NCBI GenBank assembly: GCA_964604905.1
Contig: CAZSCC010000599.1
Location: 1-8,388 of the forward strand
Length of the DNA stretch: 8,388 nt
Direction: 5' to 3'
Source of the DNA: JACQFK01 sp964604905
Lineage (GTDB): Bacteria > Planctomycetota > MHYJ01 > JACPRB01
In this document: positions 1-4,966 of the stretch, piece by piece
Layout: the number at the start of each line of letters is the position of its first letter
Numbering within the stretch: the stretch's first letter is position 1
Position numbers and translations under genes: made by a program
Notes under the pieces: generated by a model
What the model was told of the DNA's origin: nothing
Seen by the model: only the letters and a program-made list of their open reading frames with translations
The model's database searches: none

Positions 1-702
1 GGCGACGAGCTCCGCGACCTCGGGAGTGGCGTCCTTCTGGAGCCGCGCCAGGGCCTCCGTCCGGGAGAGGCCAGACTTCCAGACGGTCTCAAACGCCCGC
101 TCGAGGGCCGGGGTCCGAAAGAGCGGGTTGACGCCCCGGACCTCCGGGACATCCCCTCCAACGCCGAGGAAGGGGGGGACGTCGATGCGGGTCTTGCAAT
201 GGCTCTGGAGCCAGCCGCCCCGGCCGATGTGGACGTGGACCTCCGTGCCGCCGGAGCCCTCGATCCAGGCTTGATCGTAAACGATCGTGTGACCCGAGAG
301 GGCCGCGAAGGTGCCGACCACGTTGTCGTCGCCGACGACGCAGTCGTGGCCGACGTTCGACGAGAAATGGAACCGGTTCCGGGACCCGATCTCCGTCACG
401 CCGTTGGGCGCCGCCGGGAGGTTGACCGTGGCTCCCTCGCGGAAGAGGTTGTCGTCGCCGATCTCGATCCGTCCTCCGGGCGCGGGAGGCAGGGCGGACT
501 GGGGCGCACTGCCGATCACGACGTTGGGATGGAAGACGTTGCGGGCCCCGAGGGTCACGGGTCCCGTCACGATGACGCGGGCGAGGAGGCGGCACCCCGG
601 GCCGATCCGCACGCCCGGCCCCACGACGCAGTACGGGCCGATCTCGACGTCCTCGGCCACCTGCGCGGCGGCATCGATGAGGGCGGTGGCATGGGCCTTC
701 AC
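1..702 (-). CDS. LpxA-like left-handed beta-helix acyltransferase, 3' part beyond the window
   Basis: The frame starts at GTG (702-700), whose GTGA overlaps the TGA of lpxA, and stays open for 234 codons to the left edge. Hexapeptide repeats (EIGPYCVVGPGVRIGPG, 20-36) and the overall plan match LpxA almost without gaps: residues 64-83 align column for column with lpxA. The catalytic His is kept (His119 in NVGHDC), as are SGH (136-138) and the VH pair at 155-156. However, the LpxA substrate residues Asp69 and Lys71 are Ser69 and Leu71 here, the segment after His156 is two residues shorter, and the arginine-rich GLRRHGF segment is replaced by PLFRTPAL (193-200). A helical domain follows (200 onwards). 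It is thus probably an acyltransferase with another acceptor, or an inactive partner of LpxA. No precise function can be given. The C-terminus is outside the window. Confidence 0.85.
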   Translation of the reverse strand, partial: MKAHATALIDAAAQVAEDVEIGPYCVVGPGVRIGPGCRLLARVIVTGPVTLGARNVFHPNVVIGSAPQSALPPAPGGRIEIGDDNLFREGATVNLPAAPNGVTEIGSRNRFHFSSNVGHDCVVGDDNVVGTFAALSGHTIVYDQAWIEGSGGTEVHVHIGRGGWLQSHCKTRIDVPPFLGVGGDVPEVRGVNPLFRTPALERAFETVWKSGLSRTEALARLQKDATPEVAELVA

Positions 703-1541
703 GCCAGAAGCTCCGCCTCGGGGTCCTGCGGGACGGCGGGGGTGGCGGTGCGGGCGGACTCCCGCGCGCGGCCCATATGGCCGCGGTCGGAGGCGCGCAG
801 GAACTCGACCAGGGTCTGGATCTCGGGGAAGTGGCCGTTGGACTTCTCGAGCTCCGCCATCGCCTCGGGCTTGGGGAGGTTGGAGCGCCAGAGCACCTTG
901 TGGGCGTCGCGCAGGGCGTTGATCGCCTCGGGCTTGAAGCCGTGCCGGCGGAGGCCCACGGTGTTCACGCCGCGGATCTCCCCATCCATGCCCTGCATGA
1001 TCATGTACGGCGGGGCGTCCTGGTTGACACGGGACCCGCCGCCCACGAAGGCGTGCTGGCCGACGGTCGCGAAGTGGTGGACGCCCACCCAGCCGCTGAG
1101 GATCGCGTTGGACTCGATCCGCACGTGGCCGGCCAGGAGGACGGCGTTGGCCAGGATGCAGTGGTCCCCGATCACCGAGTCGTGGGCCACGTGCGCGGTG
1201 GCCATGATCATGTTCCGGTTGCCGATGACGGTCTGGTTCCCGCCCGCCCAGGTGCCCTTGTTGATCGTGGCGCCCTCGCGGATCATGTTCTCGTCGCCGA
1301 TCACGAGGACCGAGTCCTCGCCCTTGTACTTGAGGTCCTGCGGATCGCCGCCGAGGACCGCGTAGGGGTGGACCACGTTTCGCGCGCCGATCGTGGTGCG
1401 GCCCGACACCGTCACGCTCTGGAGGAGCTTCGTCCCCGGCCCGATGACCGCCTTGGGCCCGATGATGCAGAACGGCCCGATGTCCGCGGTGGCGTGGATG
1501 CGGGCGCCCGTCTCGATGACCGCCGTCGGGTGGATCGGCAT
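699..1541 (-). CDS. lpxA: Acyl-ACP--UDP-N-acetylglucosamine O-acyltransferase LpxA
   Basis: LpxA transfers a 3-hydroxyacyl chain from ACP to the 3-OH of UDP-GlcNAc, the first step of lipid A synthesis. The 280-residue protein starts directly with hexapeptide repeats (IHPTAVIE) that form a left-handed beta helix to about residue 190. GDPQDLKYKGE (65-75) contains the substrate-contacting Asp69 and Lys71. AHVAHD carries the catalytic His120, GVHHF has His155, and GLRRHGF (196-202) holds the arginines that contact the uridine side. Gly168 is at the place of E. coli Gly173, the acyl-length ruler, which suggests chains of about 14 carbons (inference). A helical C-terminal domain follows, with about 18 residues beyond the usual end (from about 262) of low complexity. 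The gene begins 109 bases after lpxC-fabZ and overlaps the next gene by four bases. Confidence 0.96.
   Translation of the reverse strand: MPIHPTAVIETGARIHATADIGPFCIIGPKAVIGPGTKLLQSVTVSGRTTIGARNVVHPYAVLGGDPQDLKYKGEDSVLVIGDENMIREGATINKGTWAGGNQTVIGNRNMIMATAHVAHDSVIGDHCILANAVLLAGHVRIESNAILSGWVGVHHFATVGQHAFVGGGSRVNQDAPPYMIMQGMDGEIRGVNTVGLRRHGFKPEAINALRDAHKVLWRSNLPKPEAMAELEKSNGHFPEIQTLVEFLRASDRGHMGRARESARTATPAVPQDPEAELLA
711..714 (-). promoter_or_regulatory. Shine-Dalgarno site that supports the GTG start of the lpxA paralogue
   Basis: On the coding strand GGAG (714-711) lies eight bases before GTG at 702-700, inside the 3' end of lpxA. Together with the GTGA overlap it supports this start over any later one, as the following 60 codons hold no Met. 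Confidence 0.55.
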
Positions 1542-1549
1542 TAGCAGGG

Positions 1550-1558
1550 AACTCCCAA
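1550..1558 (-). promoter_or_regulatory. Probable lpxA ribosome binding site inside an inverted repeat arm
   Basis: On the coding strand GGGAG (1556-1552) lies 10 bases before the lpxA ATG and is the only plausible Shine-Dalgarno site. It sits within TTGGGAGTT. The complementary AACTCCCAA occurs upstream in the same transcript at two places (plus-strand TTGGGAGTT at 1608-1616 and 1619-1627), with an 8-base match at 1633-1640. Pairing would hide the site. Confidence 0.45.
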
Positions 1559-1645
1559 ATCCCGGCAGGAGGGCCTGGATCCCACCCCTGGCGTTGGGAT
1601 TTGGAGGTTGGGAGTTTCTTGGGAGTTGGAGGTTGGGAGTCGGGT
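1550..1645. repeat. GTTGGGA heptamer repeat with inverted partner between lpxC-fabZ and lpxA
   Basis: On the plus strand GTTGGGA-type heptamers lie at 1593-1613 (three units) and 1625-1645 (three units), separated by 11 bases. GTTGGGA itself occurs at 1593, 1607 and 1632. The opposite orientation is present at 1550-1563 (AACTCCCAA followed by ATCCC). CCAAATCCC (1555-1563) is the exact reverse complement of GGGATTTGG (1596-1604). The array begins six bases beyond the lpxC-fabZ stop and ends eight bases before the lpxA start codon. Confidence 0.7.
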
Positions 1646-1650
1646 GTTCC

Positions 1651-2952
1651 TCATTGCCCGTCCATCAGCATGAACTTCATGTTCGCCTCCGCCACCAGCT
1701 GGCCGTCGACGGTGGCGCGCGCGAGGACCTCGCCGGTCCGCGCCTTGATCCTGATCGTCTCGACCTCGATGCGGAGCTGGTCGCCCGGGACGACGCTCTT
1801 CCGGAGCTTGACGCCGTCCAGCGAGAGGAGGACGGCGACCTTCGCCTGGTTCTCGCTCTTGCGCATGAGGAGTACTCCCGCCAGCTGCGCCATCGCCTCG
1901 ATCTGGAGCACGCCCGGCATGATGGGTTGCCCGGGGAAGTGGCCCTGGAAGAACGGCTCGTTGAAGCTTACGTTCTTGATCCCGACCGCGCGCCGGTAGC
2001 CGTCGAGCTCGATCACCTTGTCGATGAGGAGCATCGGGTAGCGGTGGGGGAGGATCTTGGCGATCTCGCGGACGTCGAGCAGCGTCCCGCCGGGCTTGGC
2101 CTGGAACTGGCCCGCCTCGCTGAACGAGGAGGCGATCTTCTTGACCAGCTTCATGTTGGTCGTATGGCCCGACTTGATCGCGACCACGTGGGCCTTGAGG
2201 CCCGCGCCCAGCGTAGCGAGGTCGCCCATCAGGTCGAGGATCTTGTGGCGGACCGGCTCGTCGGGGAACCGGAGCGTGTTGTCGATCGGCCCGTTGGGAC
2301 CCCACACGACGGTCGTCTGGTAGGTCCCCCCCTTGCCCAGGCCCTGCTGGATCAGGGCCTCCGCCTCGCTCTGGAGGCAGAAGGTCCGCGCCGGCGAGAT
2401 CTGCTTCGCGTAGCTCTCGTCGCTCATCTCGCACGTGAAGTGCTGCTGGCCGATGGGGGTGTTGGGGTAATTGAGCGTGTAGGAGACCGTGAGGCCTCCG
2501 TCGCCCGGCAGGGCCACGATCGAGGCCTCGCTGTCGCTCACCGCGATCGGCTCGCGGACCACGTGGATCTTCCGGGGCTCCGGCAGGTCGACCAGGCCGG
2601 CGCCCTTGAGCAGTTCGACCCACGGCAGGCTGGATCCGTCCCCGTTGGGGAGTTCGGCGGCGTCGATCTCGACGTCGAGGTTGTCCACTTCGAGGCCCCC
2701 GCAGGCGGACATGAGGTGTTCGATGGTCTCGACCTCGACGTTCTCGGCGCTGACGGCGCTGCGGCGGAACTTGCTGGCGACCGTGTCGGGGCTGACCGGG
2801 AGCCGGGGGCGCCCGGGGAGGTCGGTCCGCACGAACGTGACGCCCGAATTCGCGGCGGCGGGCATGAGACGGACCTTGCCGTGCTGGCCCCCAAAGAGGC
2901 CCACGCCCTCGTACTGCGCGGGCCTGGCGATGCTGCGCTGGTTCTTTTTCAT
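1651..2952 (-). CDS. lpxC/fabZ: Bifunctional UDP-3-O-acyl-GlcNAc deacetylase / 3-hydroxyacyl-ACP dehydratase
   Basis: This 433-residue cytoplasmic protein joins two enzymes. Residues 1 to about 276 are LpxC, the zinc deacetylase of the committed lipid A step. It shows IEHL (Glu78, zinc ligand His79), SPARTF with Thr190, VRHKILDLMGD with zinc ligands His236 and Asp240, and KSGHTTN with the general acid His263. Residues about 294-433 are FabZ, the 3-hydroxyacyl-ACP dehydratase of fatty-acid synthesis: LPHRYPMLLID (301-311), QGHFPGQPIMPG with His338, and QIEAMAQ with Glu352, 14 residues later as in E. coli FabZ. The linker is only about 17 residues. This fusion is known in several phyla. Both enzymes compete for or depend on the 3-hydroxyacyl-ACP pool, so fusion may balance the two pathways (inference). 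Phe20 stands where E. coli LpxC has His19. The start has no clear Shine-Dalgarno site but matches the family N-terminus. Confidence 0.95.
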   Translation of the reverse strand: MKKNQRSIARPAQYEGVGLFGGQHGKVRLMPAAANSGVTFVRTDLPGRPRLPVSPDTVASKFRRSAVSAENVEVETIEHLMSACGGLEVDNLDVEIDAAELPNGDGSSLPWVELLKGAGLVDLPEPRKIHVVREPIAVSDSEASIVALPGDGGLTVSYTLNYPNTPIGQQHFTCEMSDESYAKQISPARTFCLQSEAEALIQQGLGKGGTYQTTVVWGPNGPIDNTLRFPDEPVRHKILDLMGDLATLGAGLKAHVVAIKSGHTTNMKLVKKIASSFSEAGQFQAKPGGTLLDVREIAKILPHRYPMLLIDKVIELDGYRRAVGIKNVSFNEPFFQGHFPGQPIMPGVLQIEAMAQLAGVLLMRKSENQAKVAVLLSLDGVKLRKSVVPGDQLRIEVETIRIKARTGEVLARATVDGQLVAEANMKFMLMDGQ

Positions 2953-2954
2953 GG

Positions 2955-3030
2955 GTCCGAAGTCCGAAGTTCGAATCTTGAAGTCGGAAGGGGCACCCTT
3001 CCTTCAATCTTCCAGCTTCTAACTTCCAGC
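2955..3030. repeat. Mirrored heptamer repeat between lpxD and lpxC-fabZ
   Basis: On the plus strand five successive 7-base units from 2955 to 2989 end in GAA (units 1 and 2 are GTCCGAA, unit 5 is GTCGGAA). A centre of GGGG-CAC type follows. Four successive units from 3003 to 3030 have the opposite form TTCnAnC (TTCCAGC at 3010-3016 and 3024-3030), that is, GnTnGAA-like on the other strand. The array therefore points inwards from both sides and runs into the 3' end of lpxD, whose stop codon (3019-3021) lies in the third right-hand unit. Confidence 0.7.
2973..3012 (-). other. Predicted RNA hairpin ahead of lpxC-fabZ
   Basis: GGAAGGG (2986-2992) and CCCTTCC (2996-3002) form a perfect 7-pair stem around 3 bases. 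TTGAA (2978-2982) can pair with TTCAA (3003-3007) across a 3-base bulge, and GAA (2973-2975) with TTC (3010-3012) beyond a small internal loop. The hairpin ends 21 bases ahead of the lpxC start codon. No U-tract follows, so it is not a standard terminator. A role in transcript processing or stability is possible but unproven. Confidence 0.45.
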
Positions 3031-4050
3031 TTTCTTCTTGAACTCTTCGATCTCCTTACGGAGGCGGCGAATCTCCTGGAGCGCCTCGGGCAGCTTACTG
3101 AGCGCCGCCAGTTCCTTCAAGTGCTCCGTTCGAACGGAGGCGGGGGAGCCCGCCACCACGGCCCCCGGCGGGACGTCCTTGGTCACCCCGCTCTGGGCGG
3201 TGATGATGGCGCCGTCGCCGATCTCAAGGTGGCCGATGAGGCCCGCCTGGCCGGCCAGGATCACGTACTTCCCCAGCCGCGTGCTCCCCGAGACGCCGGA
3301 CTGCGAGACGAGGAGACATCCCTCGCCCGTCGTCACGTTGTGGCCGATCTGCACCAGGTTGTCGATCTTCGTCCCCCGGCCGATCACCGTCTTTCCGAAC
3401 CGCGCGCGGTCGACCGTGACGTTCGCCCCGAGCTCGACGTCGTCCTCCAGGACCACGATCCCCACCTGGGGGATCTTGTGGTGGATCCCCTTGTCGGTGG
3501 CGTAGCCGAAACCGTCGGAGCCGACCACCGTGCCGCTGTGGAGGATCACCCGGGCGCCGAGCTCGCATTTCTCGCGGATGACGACCTGCGGATAGATCAG
3601 GCAGTCCGGCCCGATCCTCGCTCCCGGGCCGACATAGGTCTGGGCGTGGAGCACCGTACGGTCGCCCACGGCGGCGCCGGACTCGACCACGGCGTGCGCG
3701 CCGATCGAGACCTGTCGGCCGAGGACGGCGTCCTTGGCGATGACCGCCGTCGGGTGGATCCCGGGAGGGGGCGGAGTCGCGACCCCGTTGAGGCGCCCGG
3801 CGATCAGCCCGAACGCGAGGTCCGGATTGGCGACCTCGATCGCGGGGATGGGAGCCGAGACGCCCCGGCCCACGATCACCGCGGCCGCCTTCGTCGTCGT
3901 CAGGAGCGAGGCGTACTTGGGGTTGGCGAGGAAGGTGATCTCGCCGGAACCCGCCTCCTTGATCCCGTTGACCCCGCGGATCAGGGTGGACCCGTCGCCG
4001 GAGAGCGTCCCGCCCACCAGCTTCGCCAGCTCGCCGAGGGTCACGTCCAT
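3019..4050 (-). CDS. lpxD: UDP-3-O-(3-hydroxyacyl)glucosamine N-acyltransferase LpxD
   Basis: LpxD adds the second 3-hydroxyacyl chain, from acyl-ACP, to the amino group of UDP-3-O-acyl-glucosamine in lipid A synthesis. The protein is 343 residues, like the E. coli enzyme (341). An N-terminal uridine-binding domain (1-97) is followed by a left-handed beta helix of hexapeptide repeats (about 98-300), with GSDGFGYA (177-184) and NLVQIGHN carrying the catalytic His237. A C-terminal helix (about 309-340, rich in E, K and R) is also typical. A longer frame is open upstream to 4191, but it overlaps ompH and gives an unrelated N-terminus. The ATG at 4050 starts exactly at MDVTLGEL, where LpxD proteins begin, 11 bases after the ompH stop. 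The last three codons and the stop lie in the repeat that fills the following spacer. The identification is secure. Confidence 0.96.
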   Translation of the reverse strand: MDVTLGELAKLVGGTLSGDGSTLIRGVNGIKEAGSGEITFLANPKYASLLTTTKAAAVIVGRGVSAPIPAIEVANPDLAFGLIAGRLNGVATPPPPGIHPTAVIAKDAVLGRQVSIGAHAVVESGAAVGDRTVLHAQTYVGPGARIGPDCLIYPQVVIREKCELGARVILHSGTVVGSDGFGYATDKGIHHKIPQVGIVVLEDDVELGANVTVDRARFGKTVIGRGTKIDNLVQIGHNVTTGEGCLLVSQSGVSGSTRLGKYVILAGQAGLIGHLEIGDGAIITAQSGVTKDVPPGAVVAGSPASVRTEHLKELAALSKLPEALQEIRRLRKEIEEFKKKAGS

Positions 4051-4061
4051 GAGTTCCAGCC

Positions 4062-4766
4062 TTAGGGCTTCTTCCCCTTGCAATCCTTCGTCGCCGCGCA
4101 CGCCGCGTCGGCGGACTTGTTCTTCTTCTTGCAGGCGGTGCAATCCCACTCCGCGGGACTCGAGGCGGCGGCCGCCTTGTGCTTGGCCCACTCCTCGTTG
4201 AGCCGCTTGAGGACGGCCGCGGTGATGTCCACGCTGTCGTGCGAGTAGAGCACGACGCGGTTGTTGATCCGCTGCGCGACCGTCTCGGGGTCCTGCTCGT
4301 CCAGGTGCGGGGCCTCGACGCGGAGGATGAGGTCGTACTTTTGCTCCTGGGCGATCATCGTGACCACGCGCCGGACCTCGTTGTAGATCTCGATCTTCCG
4401 GTCGCTGTAGTAGTCGAGGTACTTGGCGCGGCCGTACTCCTTTTCGAACTTGAGGTCGGTCTCGGCGCGGCGGAGCTGGAGGATCTTCTCCGCGCGGAGC
4501 GGCGAGTCGCGCTGGAGGGACTCGATCTGCTCCCTCAGCTCCACCATGCGCTTCTCGAGGTCCTGGAGCTTCTTCGCGTAGGCGTCGGCCATCTTCTGGA
4601 GATCGCCGTCGATGTCCTTGATCCGGTCGTACTTGTCCTTCTCGAAGCAGGTCTTCAAGTTCACGACGCCGAGCTTGAACGTGGCCTTGCCGTCCGGCTT
4701 GTCCTGGGCCCGGGCGGCGGGGGCGAGGGCCGAAACGGCGATCAGCGCCAGAATGCTTCTCTTCAT
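4062..4766 (-). CDS. OmpH/Skp-like periplasmic chaperone with Cys-rich C-terminal tail
   Basis: This 234-residue protein resembles OmpH/Skp, the trimeric periplasmic holdase that carries unfolded outer-membrane proteins to BamA. A signal peptide covers residues 1-20 (cut likely after AARA, before QD). A short beta segment (KLGVVNLKTCFE, 31-42) opens the mature part as in the family. A long charged helical stretch with coiled-coil character runs from about 47 to 140, and a return strand and helix (KYDLILRVEAP, then to about 196) close the Skp-like body. The unusual part is the tail: W207-x-C209-x2-C212-x3-N216-x6-C223-x5-C229. This equals the RanBP2-type zinc-finger pattern apart from the last spacing (x5 instead of x2). 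E. coli Skp is shorter (161 residues) and, to my knowledge, has no such tail. The neighbours bamA and lpxD are the usual ones. Zinc binding or disulfides in the tail are unproven. Confidence 0.82.
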   Translation of the reverse strand: MKRSILALIAVSALAPAARAQDKPDGKATFKLGVVNLKTCFEKDKYDRIKDIDGDLQKMADAYAKKLQDLEKRMVELREQIESLQRDSPLRAEKILQLRRAETDLKFEKEYGRAKYLDYYSDRKIEIYNEVRRVVTMIAQEQKYDLILRVEAPHLDEQDPETVAQRINNRVVLYSHDSVDITAAVLKRLNEEWAKHKAAAASSPAEWDCTACKKKNKSADAACAATKDCKGKKP

Positions 4767-4773
4767 GACGTTT

Positions 4774-4786
4774 ACCTCGTCTCCTT
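4774..4786 (-). promoter_or_regulatory. Ribosome binding site of the ompH-like gene
   Basis: On the coding strand AAGGAG (4786-4781) and GAGGT (4778-4774) lie close together. GAGGT sits 7 bases before the ATG at 4766, a good spacing. It is the clearest Shine-Dalgarno site in the window and supports the start chosen for the signal-peptide protein. Confidence 0.7.
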
Positions 4787-4830
4787 CAATCTCTCAGGTC
4801 TTCCACTCCGCCGGGCGCCCCGGGTTCCGC

Positions 4831-4860
4831 CCCCACGTCAGCCCCGGTGAATTCGTGGGG
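4831..4860. repeat. GC-rich inverted repeat upstream of ompH
   Basis: CCCCACG (4831-4837) and its exact reverse complement CGTGGGG (4854-4860) are separated by 16 bases. The RNA could form a 7-pair stem. There is no following run of U on the coding strand, so I do not call an intrinsic terminator. It could be a regulator site or chance in GC-rich DNA. Confidence 0.35.
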
Positions 4861-4870
4861 ACAGATTCAA

Positions 4871-4924
4871 CACAAAGCCACAAAGGACATGAAGAATGCC
4901 GAGGGTAACTTTGCGGGCTTCGTG
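4871..4924. repeat. Inverted degenerate CACAAAG-type repeat
   Basis: On the plus strand CACAAAG occurs at 4871-4877 and 4879-4885, followed by the related CATGAAG at 4888-4894. About 15 bases later the reverse complement of the same unit appears as CTTTGCGGGCTTCGTG (4909-4924), which reads CACGAAGCCCGCAAAG on the other strand. The two halves thus face each other. CACAAAG-type short repeats are common in spacers of many bacterial genomes; their role is unknown to me. Confidence 0.6.
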
Positions 4925-4966
4925 ACTCCGGGTTGAGACTCATCTGTGTGGACTCCATGGGACCCC

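Larger units (their letters stand above)
4767..4966 (-). other. 200-base spacer between bamA and ompH
   Basis: This is the longest gap in the window. It contains no open frame I would accept. It holds the inverted short-period repeat at 4871-4924, a GC-rich inverted repeat at 4831-4860, a smaller one (CCGGG-CGC-CCCGG, 4811-4823), and the ompH ribosome binding site. The part from 4861 to 4900 has 17 G/C in 40 bases, far lower than the genes. A promoter for the ompH-lpx genes could lie here, but I see no clear -35/-10 pair. Confidence 0.5.

Noticed and set aside
89..595. A minus-strand frame of 168 codons inside the lpxA paralogue
   Set aside because: It is Arg/Pro-rich, out of frame with the hexapeptide-repeat protein, and has no motif. 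The frame starting at GTG 702 explains the region.
1593..1645. CRISPR array
   Set aside because: Units are 7 bases with at most 11 bases between blocks. There are no spacer-sized unique segments and no cas genes.
2986..3002. Intrinsic terminator between lpxD and lpxC-fabZ
   Set aside because: The stem is good, but no U-tract follows in the direction of transcription and the downstream gene continues the same pathway.
1393..4065. A plus-strand open frame of about 890 codons opposite the lpx genes
   Set aside because: It runs antisense to lpxA, lpxC-fabZ and lpxD, all with intact catalytic motifs. Its translation is rich in R, D, L, A and V repeats with no domain, as expected from the GC-biased third positions of the real genes.
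4051..4191. An N-terminal extension of lpxD by 47 codons
   Set aside because: It overlaps the Cys-rich end of the ompH-like gene in another frame, and its Arg/Glu/Gly-rich sequence is not LpxD-like. The ATG at 4050 starts at the conserved LpxD N-terminus.
4831..4860. Intrinsic terminator after bamA
   Set aside because: The stem is 7 pairs with a 16-base loop, lies over 100 bases beyond the bamA stop, and no U-tract follows.
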